A DNA stretch of 22,439 nucleotides from a virus: positions 1 to 22,439 of the IMG/VR virus record IMGVR_UViG_3300030328_001986. One strand, 5' to 3'. Position 1 is the first letter of the stretch. The number at the start of each line of letters is the position of its first letter. Shown here in pieces: positions 1-7,800 of the stretch. Below the pieces are notes generated by a model, which ran no database searches, was not told where the DNA came from, and worked only from the letters and a program-made list of their open reading frames with translations. The translations under genes were made by a program, and so were the position numbers.

Positions 1-107
1 TAGTTAAACGCAAGTGGGTTCATACAACCTAATATAATAGGTATACATGTTCCATCGTCAACATTAGCAGAGTCAGCATAATTTAAAGCTGTTGAATCCA
101 TACAACC
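1..107 (-). repeat. Cys-pair repeats 5 and 6 of the MAM-domain protein (unit 6 cut by window edge)
   Basis: Unit 5 (residues 544-564) reads GCMDSTALNY followed by VDDGTC. Unit 6 starts at residue 570 with GCMNPLAFNY and is cut by the window edge. The repeats therefore continue into the next sequence. Confidence 0.8.
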
Positions 108-1736
108 AAAAATCTTTTCAATGCAATTATCACCACAATATGGCTGCGCATCATAAATCATATATTCAGGTGCTTCAAAGTTTTGCAATGCACCTTGTCC
201 ATTGTTATAAAATGGATTTGTTCCTTCAGCCATTAAAGTATCACCATAATCGTTTACGAGTGTAAATGAATTATGTAAAGTTTGAAAAGATACTTGAGCT
301 GGTGATTGTTGTCCTGTTGCTATTTCAAAATAATATACTTGAATCTCTTGATCTGTTCTTAAAGAATCTAACCAAAATGATTGAGAGAATATTCCAGGAC
401 CTAATCTAAAAGTTCTTTGTAAATGATTACCTTGTACTACACCTATATAAGAAGCGCCCCAACCATCTCCAGCATCATCTTCTAAAGTCAACCAATAGTT
501 ACAATAAGGTTCAATACTATTTTTAGTAGCTAACGAATCATAATTAAAAGCATTTGGATCAGTACAACCATAAGTATGTAGAGTTAAACAACTACCATCA
601 TCAACATTTGCTGAATCAACATATTCAACATAATCAGAATCAGTACATCCAAAGATGACAGTTGGTACGCAAGCTATAGGCCATTGAGCGCCTGAATAAG
701 CTACGTTGCCAAAATTAGGATTTGGTAATTGCCAAAGCGTATCACCATCACAATCCATAATTCTACAATCACCATCGTTAGTCCCACCAGTACCAGAACC
801 TGCTAAACCATCACCGTAACTATCATTTAATATAAACTCAAAACCAGTTAATGGTACGCATATACCATAGGTAAAAGTTTTATTTGCATCTGCGTAGGTA
901 TAAGATCCTTGTGTCACAGCATCAATTGGTTGTCCAGTACTTATATCAGTTAATATCCAACTTGTTTCACCAGGATAATCATCTAGTGTTAATATAATAG
1001 TTATTAAAGTTTCAAGAAGAGTATCACAATCTGTTATAATACAAGAACCATCATCAACATTGGCAAATGGATTATAATTATCAGCACCTGGATTTATACA
1101 CCCATATATATAAACACAGCTACCATTATTAATAGTAGCATTAGGATCGTAATTTGGGGCTATACTATCAGTACATCCAAATATAACAGGATATGGATCA
1201 CTAATCATTATATCATCAATAGCTATATCACTAGTAAAACTATAACCAGTAACACCTTCAAATGCTATTTTAAAATCATTTGTTATATTAAAGCTGTCTA
1301 AAGGTATGTATGCTAATTTCCATAAGTTTGCTTGAGGACCAGATATAAAGGCTATTGAAGTCCAAGCAGTATCTTCTACTATAAACACTTCTAAATCACC
1401 CATTGCAGCGCCATACATATGATACCAGAATGACAATACTTTACCAGGAGTTGCAGATACATCAAATTCAGGCGTATACTGTATAAAATCGTGGTTAGGA
1501 TAATTTGGTGTTGAAGATTCTATATATGAATAAAAACCACTACCAGTAGTATGATCACCCATAGGACCGGTATTAAAAGAACTTGTTGACCCTTGGTTTA
1601 ACCACCAATCACCATAATCATTAGTATCTTGTTCTAATGCCACAGTATCTTCAAAGCTATGAACCCAAGGAAAATTATTTATCTGACCAATACCTGTAAA
1701 GGGCAATAATAATAATAGTAATAATAGTTTTTTCAT
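1..1736 (-). CDS. Secreted MAM-domain protein with Cys-pair repeats (3' end outside window)
   Basis: The frame is open from the ATG at 1736 to the window edge (578 full codons, no stop), so the C-terminus is missing. It starts with a Sec signal peptide, MKKLLLLLLLLPFTGIGQ. Residues about 25-180 look like a MAM-type beta-sandwich: W-V-H-S-F-E near the start, then GPMGDHTTGSGFY at about 57-69, ending in an acidic D-I-A-I-D-D-I strand. From residue 187 come Cys-pair repeats (GCTD...NYD...GSC), separated by two beta-rich modules at about 233-362 (with YPGETSW and NDSYGDGL) and about 413-543 (with DDAGDGWG). In Bacteroidota such proteins are usually extracellular, T9SS-exported or adhesive; that role is inferred here. 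The start lies 2 nt after the stop of the Omp28-like gene, which supports co-translation. A tail fibre is a less likely alternative, because of the signal peptide. Confidence 0.88.
   Translation of the reverse strand, partial: MKKLLLLLLLLPFTGIGQINNFPWVHSFEDTVALEQDTNDYGDWWLNQGSTSSFNTGPMGDHTTGSGFYSYIESSTPNYPNHDFIQYTPEFDVSATPGKVLSFWYHMYGAAMGDLEVFIVEDTAWTSIAFISGPQANLWKLAYIPLDSFNITNDFKIAFEGVTGYSFTSDIAIDDIMISDPYPVIFGCTDSIAPNYDPNATINNGSCVYIYGCINPGADNYNPFANVDDGSCIITDCDTLLETLITIILTLDDYPGETSWILTDISTGQPIDAVTQGSYTYADANKTFTYGICVPLTGFEFILNDSYGDGLAGSGTGGTNDGDCRIMDCDGDTLWQLPNPNFGNVAYSGAQWPIACVPTVIFGCTDSDYVEYVDSANVDDGSCLTLHTYGCTDPNAFNYDSLATKNSIEPYCNYWLTLEDDAGDGWGASYIGVVQGNHLQRTFRLGPGIFSQSFWLDSLRTDQEIQVYYFEIATGQQSPAQVSFQTLHNSFTLVNDYGDTLMAEGTNPFYNNGQGALQNFEAPEYMIYDAQPYCGDNCIEKIFGCMDSTALNYADSANVDDGTCIPIILGCMNPLAFN
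501..650 (-). repeat. Cys-pair repeats 3 and 4 of the MAM-domain protein (unit 4 degenerate)
   Basis: Unit 3 (residues 363-383) keeps GCTD and VDDGSC but has E-Y in place of the central N-Y. Unit 4 (from residue 390) starts GCTDPNAFNYD but lacks the VDDGSC ending. Its partner Cys is displaced to about residue 412, at the start of the next beta module. The unit appears to merge into that module. Confidence 0.8.
1041..1178 (-). repeat. Cys-pair repeats 1 and 2 of the MAM-domain protein
   Basis: Residues 187-207 and 212-232 are two adjacent 21-residue units. Each begins G-C-(T/I)-(D/N), has N-Y at the centre and ends G-S-C. The conserved Cys pair (188/207 and 213/232) probably forms one disulfide per unit. 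Unit 1 ends INNGSC instead of the more usual VDDGSC. Confidence 0.85.
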
Positions 1737-1738
1737 TT

Positions 1739-2749
1739 TTAAAATTTAATAAATTTTTTCATATTTCTTATGTATATCGTATTCTTCTTTATATCTGTTA
1801 CAACTCTACCATAAAGATCATAAGTAACACCAGTGTGTTGACCGTTTGGTAGTATTTCCGCCCAACCAACAGGTGGAGGGGCTGGATAAGTAACGCTACA
1901 CCCGTTAGCTGTAACTATTTCTCCGTACTGACCTTCAGTTAAAAACGCAACAGCTTTTATATGCTCCATTTTAAACATAACGTCATTTATATATGTTGGT
2001 ACTGGGTAGAAGAATCTCTTAAATACAAAGTGACCAGGTCCTACTGGAGCCGGACTGTTGTTCACAGCTTCTCCCCATTGCCCAGCGATCATATCTCTTA
2101 ACATGTGTTGATGAGAATATGTTGGTTGCCATGGACCATTAATTATAGCACCTGGATTATAAGTAGAACCACCAACTTGTGGACCAGCAACACTATCTTG
2201 TGTTAACGCTACATTTATATAGTTTACTGGAGAAAATCCAAAACCATCTACTGGAGTTGAATCTGTATAATATATCTCTACATCTATAACTAAAGTCTCG
2301 TTAATTGTATCATGAACGGCTAAAACACCTACGTTAGCATAAGACGGTTGAGACATAAGATCTGTACAAGCGTCCATCCAATCGCTTCTACTCATAGCAC
2401 TACCACCTAATTGCGACCATGGAAAGCCAAATACTTTTCTATTTACTGACCCCGCTGGGTAACCAGCTATATTTGCTATTTCTGCAATACTATCACTTTC
2501 CATAATCCTAAAATCAGGTTCTCCAGGATTTGGAGATGCGTAACCACCAGTATGTAGGTTTACTAAAAACACATCGTTAGGATATGTGTTTTTTATTTGT
2601 TGTGCTATATAATGCCCATCAGGACAAAACACGCAGTGTATACCCGTAAACTCTTCTAATACAACTTTTTTGTTTTGTGCTGTTGTATCTACTATTAATT
2701 GTGCAAAAGATGCTAAAGGTAATAATAGTGCTAGTAATAAACTACGCAC
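1739..2749 (-). CDS. Omp28-like thioredoxin-fold secreted protein with T9SS-like C-terminus
   Basis: The open frame allows a TTG at 2773 (344 aa). I prefer the GTG at 2749 (336 aa), because it gives a clean signal peptide, MRSLLLALLLPLASFAQ, and an 8-nt GTGCGTAG overlap with the small ORF upstream, like the ATGAGTAA junction two genes earlier. After cleavage, VVLEEFTGIHCVFCPDGH carries a CxxC (Cys39/Cys42) in thioredoxin position, the signature of the Bacteroidota Omp28-related family. The middle is beta-rich. The last ~30 residues (TYDLYGRVV, then NTIYIRNMKKFIKF) resemble the end of a T9SS type A sorting domain. Inferred: a secreted or cell-surface protein with possible thiol-disulfide activity, exported by host machinery. 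It is co-translated with the MAM protein and may act on it. Confidence 0.87.
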   Translation of the reverse strand: MRSLLLALLLPLASFAQLIVDTTAQNKKVVLEEFTGIHCVFCPDGHYIAQQIKNTYPNDVFLVNLHTGGYASPNPGEPDFRIMESDSIAEIANIAGYPAGSVNRKVFGFPWSQLGGSAMSRSDWMDACTDLMSQPSYANVGVLAVHDTINETLVIDVEIYYTDSTPVDGFGFSPVNYINVALTQDSVAGPQVGGSTYNPGAIINGPWQPTYSHQHMLRDMIAGQWGEAVNNSPAPVGPGHFVFKRFFYPVPTYINDVMFKMEHIKAVAFLTEGQYGEIVTANGCSVTYPAPPPVGWAEILPNGQHTGVTYDLYGRVVTDIKKNTIYIRNMKKFIKF

Positions 2750-2828
2750 AGTTACACTCTTTACACCATCCAATACAAACTTTACCTAAAGTAAGTTTGC
2801 AAATTAATTTACATATTTTTTCTTTCAT
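2742..2828 (-). CDS. 28-residue Cys-rich mini-protein (putative)
   Basis: The ATG at 2828 begins 1 nt after the stop of the thioredoxin-like gene. The frame runs 28 codons to a TAG at 2744-2742, which overlaps the preferred GTG start of the Omp28-like gene by 8 nt. The product has six cysteines, with Cys at 6, 10 and 18 and then GWCKECNCA at the C-terminus, including a WCKEC (CxxC) motif. It is basic (six Lys). No family is recognised. Support comes from exact placement between two coupled genes and from composition; it could instead be only a translational bridge. Metal binding or a thiol role is speculative. Confidence 0.5.
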   Translation of the reverse strand: MKEKICKLICKLTLGKVCIGWCKECNCA

Positions 2829-2829
2829 A

Positions 2830-3156
2830 TTAAAAATCGCTCATTATTTGTTCGTTAATAAATTCTTGTATTTCCTTCCTTGTTGCAAGCATTTTAAAAC
2901 TAAGGTCTGCTTGATACCTTTTAATTTCTTCACCGTCTTTAAAAACGATTATAGTAGGTACTATAACCACTTTATGTTTTTGTTGTAATTTAGCTTCTTT
3001 CATTATATCGACCTTAGCTATATCACAATCAGATAACTTTTCTAGCCACTCAACTTTGTTAGCGGCATTCCATTCTGCGTTAAATTCTGTTACTACTATC
3101 TGAGCATTAGCAATCATACTAAATGTCATAAGTAGTGTTAGTATTATTTTACTCAT
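2830..3156 (-). CDS. Exported thioredoxin-fold protein lacking CxxC
   Basis: 108 aa with a signal peptide, MSKIILTLLMTFSMIANAQ. The rest follows the thioredoxin fold: strand IVVTEFNAEW, the active-site position, helix, strand IAKVDI, the cis-Pro loop VVIVPT (Pro67), strand IIVFKDGEEIKRY, and a C-terminal helix. In the place of WCxxC is W29-N-A-A-N33, so both catalytic cysteines are replaced by Asn. Only Cys44 remains. It is unlikely to be a normal oxidoreductase; a chaperone or binding role outside the cytoplasm is inferred. The ATG overlaps the stop of the upstream TM protein by 8 nt (ATGAGTAA), which points to translational coupling. Confidence 0.82.
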   Translation of the reverse strand: MSKIILTLLMTFSMIANAQIVVTEFNAEWNAANKVEWLEKLSDCDIAKVDIMKEAKLQQKHKVVIVPTIIVFKDGEEIKRYQADLSFKMLATRKEIQEFINEQIMSDF

Positions 3157-3427
3157 ATAGTTTGTCTTCTATTTTTTCTATAGATTTCTTAATCTCCTGC
3201 ACGTCCTCTTGAGTTGTCATAATAGTTTGACGAATCATTTGATCCTTCATGTCAAATTCCATTCTTGTAACATCTGGTGCTGGCGGAACTGGCAGTTCTT
3301 TGGCTTCAGCTATATCAGCTTGCAAAGCAAACCACATACCTATAATTGTAGCCATTGCAAAACCTATTGCTATTAATGTTTTTATACTAACTTGGAAGCC
3401 AGTGTCTTCGTTTAATTCTTTTCCCAT
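3149..3427 (-). CDS. Small single-TM protein with C-terminal coiled coil (holin/spanin-like position)
   Basis: The preferred start is the ATG at 3427 (MGKELNEDTGF, 92 aa), 1 nt after the nuclease stop. An in-frame ATG at 3445 would add six residues and overlap the nuclease. The short N-terminus is followed by one hydrophobic segment at about 15-36 (IKTLIAIGFAMATIIGMWFA), a Pro-rich linker ELPVPPAPD, and an amphipathic charged helix to the end (EDVQEIKKSIEKIEDKLYE) that should form a coiled coil. No enzymatic motif is seen. Size, topology and position after the internal-core and nuclease genes fit a holin-like or spanin-like membrane protein, but I cannot assign a family. Confidence 0.78.
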   Translation of the reverse strand: MGKELNEDTGFQVSIKTLIAIGFAMATIIGMWFALQADIAEAKELPVPPAPDVTRMEFDMKDQMIRQTIMTTQEDVQEIKKSIEKIEDKLYE

Positions 3428-3428
3428 T

Positions 3429-3797
3429 TTAACGTTTACCGCCATGATACTCTACAGCATGGCCTTCTTTAATTAATAATTCATTTACATTTATCATAGT
3501 AGGAGAATCTTTATCATCATAACTACTAACATACAACTCACCTAGTACTCTACCATATTTTCCTAAACCATGAGAATCAAGGTGTATTTCCCCAGCGGTT
3601 TCTAATATTTCTTTAAGTCTAGCTTTAGCAGCCAAACCTCTTACTTTTTCCTCTAAGTCTCTTGTTCTAGATTCTGGAGTGTTAATTCCTACGAATCTAA
3701 CACGTTTTTTTGTCTTGATTTCAAAACCAAGATCGATATAGCAATCTATAGTGTCTCCATCTATAATTCTGTCTAACTCTATTTTGTATTGATACAT
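3429..3797 (-). CDS. Staphylococcal-nuclease-like (SNase/thermonuclease family) nuclease
   Basis: The start is set at the ATG at 3797 (MYQYKIELDR, 122 aa), 2 nt after the preceding stop. A longer start at 3827 would add ten residues that overlap the upstream gene. SNase landmarks are in order: RIIDGDTIDCYIDLGF (Asp15 at the Ca-binding position), RVRFVGINTPES (Arg34 and Glu42, matching Arg35 and Glu43 of SNase), YGRVLGELYV (Arg83, matching Arg87), and NELLIKEGHAVEYHGG. The Ca ligand Asp40 of SNase is Asn39 here. There is no signal peptide, so the protein is presumably cytoplasmic. Likely role: DNA/RNA phosphodiester hydrolysis, perhaps host nucleic-acid degradation or genome processing. Family assignment is firm; role is inferred. 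Confidence 0.88.
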   Translation of the reverse strand: MYQYKIELDRIIDGDTIDCYIDLGFEIKTKKRVRFVGINTPESRTRDLEEKVRGLAAKARLKEILETAGEIHLDSHGLGKYGRVLGELYVSSYDDKDSPTMINVNELLIKEGHAVEYHGGKR

Positions 3798-3799
3798 AG

Positions 3800-4852
3800 T
3801 TAGAAGATTACATAGTTTATACCACACTTAAAATCATACCACTCTCTATTCCAATATTTGTTGTATTTACCTTCAACAAAAGTCCCTAAAGATTTGTTTA
3901 GTTTATAACCAAATATAATACCACCACTATAATCAAGCCATTGACCGTTGTTATACTTGTGATAAGAAAACTCACCATCAAGGTCTAAATGATAAGGCAT
4001 AATATTACCCCAAGTGTGAAGCCAGAATAATTTTGTGTAATGATAATAATCAAAACCTAACACAACAGAATGCTGGATTATTTGATCTAACTCGTCACGT
4101 TTTTTCTCTGCATAATCAGCTAGCACAACAGGTATAACAACCTCTTCCCAAACCTCCTTGCTTGTAGCTACTAACGACCCGTTTGGATCGAAGTATTCGT
4201 TGCTATACACATCCACCGTGTAACCCTCTTGTAAAGCTAAGTAAGTGTAATGTATATCTCCATTACTAAGCACCCATTCTTCTAACGGGTCATAACCATA
4301 AGGCTCAGATAATCTTTGAGCAAGACCAGTGTTAAAAGATAATTTATTATTAACTTTATACCTATATCTTTCCGATGTTTCAAAATATTTAATATCCGCA
4401 AAACCATCTTCTAAATATTCACCTTTTAATATATACTTATTATCTACAAATCTTATAAAATGATGCTGATCTAAATACTCATTACCCTGCTGTCTAGTAA
4501 AATCAATTTCAAATAAAAACTCAAGCCCAGAAACTTTACCAATATTAGCACCATCACTCCAAGAGTTTTCAGTACCATCGTAAAATGTTTGAGCTCTGTT
4601 TTCATAACCAAACCTTGCTATCTTACGTATACCAAAAGCCACGTTGTAATCAAAAGGGGTTTTGATAGTTGAGGTTTCTAATCCATTTGTTACAGAAAAT
4701 GTTTCAACGTCAGAAATAGATGTACCACCACTTGCGGCTGCGTAAAACGTAGCAAACTTAAAGTATTTTTTTAAATTTACTTGTGAGCAACAATCTTTTG
4801 GAGTTGCGCAAGAAATTAAAGTAATTAGAAATAGTATAATTATTTTTTTCAT
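3800..4852 (-). CDS. Outer-membrane beta-barrel-like protein with lipoprotein-type signal
   Basis: The start is the ATG at 4852 (349 aa), which gives the signal peptide MKKIIILFLITLISC with an LISC lipobox (Cys15). The start at 4936 would put 28 charged residues before the signal and overlap the giant gene. The mature part is rich in alternating aromatic/polar strands (KYFKFATFYAA, HHFIRFVDNKYIL, SVVLGFDYYHYTKLFWLHTW, GGIIFGYKL) and ends in ...YVIF, an aromatic terminus typical of outer-membrane barrels. Inferred location: host outer membrane. Function is unknown; masking of the receptor (superinfection exclusion) or envelope remodelling are possibilities. A virion role is less likely because of the signal peptide. 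The gene starts 10 nt after the giant gene. Confidence 0.84.
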   Translation of the reverse strand: MKKIIILFLITLISCATPKDCCSQVNLKKYFKFATFYAAASGGTSISDVETFSVTNGLETSTIKTPFDYNVAFGIRKIARFGYENRAQTFYDGTENSWSDGANIGKVSGLEFLFEIDFTRQQGNEYLDQHHFIRFVDNKYILKGEYLEDGFADIKYFETSERYRYKVNNKLSFNTGLAQRLSEPYGYDPLEEWVLSNGDIHYTYLALQEGYTVDVYSNEYFDPNGSLVATSKEVWEEVVIPVVLADYAEKKRDELDQIIQHSVVLGFDYYHYTKLFWLHTWGNIMPYHLDLDGEFSYHKYNNGQWLDYSGGIIFGYKLNKSLGTFVEGKYNKYWNREWYDFKCGINYVIF

Positions 4853-4862
4853 TATTTTTTTT

Positions 4863-7800
4863 TTAATAAGAAATTTTTCTTCTCGATCTTGTTGATCTTT
4901 TTTTGCTAGAAGTACGTTTTTTAGATTTATCTTCAATACCTAAGTTCCATTTTGTCCAACCCATCATTAACGCTATTCGTTGCCAAGCCTCCATATCTTG
5001 AGAAATAGCGTCTGACATATTTACTGTTTTTTGATGTAGTCGAGACAAAGGCACATTTGTCAATGCTTGTGTAAAAGAAAAACCAGCTTCCCAAGCAGGA
5101 TTTTTTAAATTGTAAAAAGGTATTTCTTCAACTAAATCTTTCTCCCATCTCAAAGTTCTTTCAGCGTCTCTAATTTTTCTCAACTTAATACCTAAAGGTG
5201 GAGATAGATTCACCATTTCCATAATTACAGCAGATTCGTCTTTATTAAATGATTTTTGCTGTTCTTTATAAAAAGCTCTTATCATATTTTTAAGTGTAGA
5301 AACAATAGCGCCTTGAACACCCATACCTCTTAATATACTGTCTATACTACCATTTAATACTCTTTCCTTCTTCTTGTCGAATTTTTCGTCGTCGTCATCA
5401 TCGTCAAACATCATAGCGAATAATGCTGTTTGTAAACTGTAAAATATTATATTTTGTACCGCGCCGTAATAAATTATTCTAGACACATTTGCTTTAGCAT
5501 CACCCCTACCATTTACAAGGTCTAACATTGCTTTCTTCATCAATCTAGCGTACTGCATTGGCGTGTTTTGGAAGGCTAGTATTATTCTACCAAGAACAGA
5601 AGCTTGTTGTTGAGAGATCATGTCAGGCCTTGCTGACTGTTGCGTTTCCTCTGCTATAGCTTGAAAATCTTGAAAAGCTTTTTCTTTAGCTTGAGAAATA
5701 CTCATGCCTTCTTTAACATACTTGTTAAACCTGTTTCTATAAAAACTAGCGCCACCCATAGCGATAGCAAAACTATCTGCAATTTGTGTAGGTAAAAATC
5801 CTTTTGATAATAAATAGTTTATAGCAGCTTTATATTTATTTGCTCCAGAACCTCTACTTGATATATAATCTGTTAGTTCACTAGCGTTAACATCAATGTT
5901 TAAACCAGAACGTCTCTGCTTTAGCATGTCAGAATTGAAAATCATTATGAAATCTGCCCAAAACTGTTTTTGATTAGCAAAAGCTTTAGCCGCGGCAAAT
6001 ATATTGTTATCTTGAAAGTTTATAAAATTAACCATTGACAACGTTTGTAGCACTGCTGATCTAGCGTTGAAGAACATGGTAGTACCAATAGATCCATTTA
6101 TCCAGTTCATAAAATCATTAACTAGCTTGTTGCTACCAAAACTTCTATTAGTACCATTTTCTATTCTATAAAGCATATCTTCTAAGGCCTCTCTAAACGC
6201 TTTACCATAAATAGCTTCTATTTTGTTCATGTTTTCTGGAGAAAATATAATTTTCATATTTTCTAAAAACTCTGCAAAAAATTGCTTTCTACCTACTTTA
6301 TCTGTAGCGTTTTTTAAATCAGCTCTAATATCTTCACTCAACCACGTAACTGTAGGTGGAACGTATCCATCTTTTTGCCTTGACAATATAGATAACATAT
6401 CTGCAAAAGCTTTTAATCTAGCGTCGTTCTTTACTGTTTCAACTAGCTCTTTTTGATCTGATTTTGATATACCAGGTATTTCAAACCCAGCTTTATCCCA
6501 CAAGTAAACTCTTATAGCGTCGTTGTAAGTAAAGTCACTATCACCTATAGTGTTAAAAAGTATTTTTTTAACATCAGGCATTTTTTTCTTTAACGCAGCA
6601 AAATCATTTGCTATAGCTTGTTTTGCTTTGTTTAAATCTCTATAAGCTCTATTCAAAGGATCAATTAATGTTTTCTTAAAAAACTTAAACTGTTTTTCAC
6701 CAAGCTTTCCTTTTCCTAAGAATTGATATATAAGACCAAGAAAATCTTCGGCCCCTGGTGGTATAAAAATATTAAACTTTCCTTTGCCCTCACCTCTTCT
6801 TCTAGCTTTAGCATCAGAAAAACGCTTGCTAGCCTCAGTACCAGTAGATTCTTCTAGTATTTCATTAAAGTCTCTGTCGAAATCAATGCTTTTACTAGAT
6901 ATAACTTGTTGTACTTTTGATTTTATATCCAATTGATCCAATACATTTTTAACGGCCTTAACATTAGAAAGAGCATCGTCTACAAAGTACATATCGTTAT
7001 AACCCTCGGTAAATTTATCAAGCATCCACATTGCCTTAGCCTCTCCAGTGCTATTACCTAAGCCTGTTATATTCTTCATAGGTATGTTAATACCTTTTGA
7101 TTTTAACCAACCATGTATCGCTACATCGCTTTCTTGCATTCTAGCCGTTAGTACAAACACGTTATTTGGTCCAAATTTCTTTATTTGGTTTTTCATTTTT
7201 TGTAATAAAGGACCATCAGTTCCACCACGAACATTTACAAAATCTTTAAAGTCAAATTTAAAACCTTTTTCTTGAAACTCAGGACCTTTAGTAGGCCACT
7301 CAGCACTACTTATCTTTGTCTTTTCACCAGTAACAGGGTCTATTGCTGTCACAAAGTTCTTCCCGTCAATAATTAGTGTTTCATCAAAATCAAAAGTACT
7401 CATACCTCTAGACTCTCTATTGTAATTAATAGAGTTTGCCAATCTAGTAAGTTCATTAATCTTTACATCTTGATCTATTTCATTTTTACTTTTTGGTAGT
7501 AAATCTGAAGCAACATTATGCGTTTCACCATAAACAACACCGTCCATTTTACCCTTAACAACATCTTCTATTAATCTTATAGGCTTAACGAAATCAAAAC
7601 CTAAGTTGTAATCGTTAAACATTCTACCAACCCAACCGTCTATATTTCCTGATTCATAACCATCATACATGAGGTACTTGAAACCTGCGGTGTCTAAAGT
7701 TCCATCCGCGTCTTTATTTATTATGCTAACCTTGTAATCAACATACTCGAGATCCATAGCAACTCTTTTGTTTTTTACTTTAGGATCTTGAGCTATTTTT

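Noticed and set aside
1-1178. CRISPR-like or tandem DNA repeat array
   Set aside because: The periodicity is at protein level (Cys-pair units) with divergent codons and uneven spacing.
3798-3827. Upstream start at 3827 for the nuclease
   Set aside because: The ten extra residues overlap the previous gene and are not part of the SNase fold; the ATG at 3797 matches local gene spacing.
4853-4862. T-rich run as a terminator after the giant gene
   Set aside because: There is no GC-rich hairpin before it, and the run is part of the A-rich leader of the next gene.
4853-4936. Upstream start at 4936 for the outer-membrane protein
   Set aside because: It would place a highly charged extension before a clear signal peptide and overlap the giant gene; the ATG at 4852 fits better.
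7380-7391. DFDET as an RNA-polymerase DFDxD-type catalytic motif (as in crAss virion polymerases)
   Set aside because: The downstream VLTAR and VDDALSN motifs fit an HAD phosphatase, and no polymerase context was seen.
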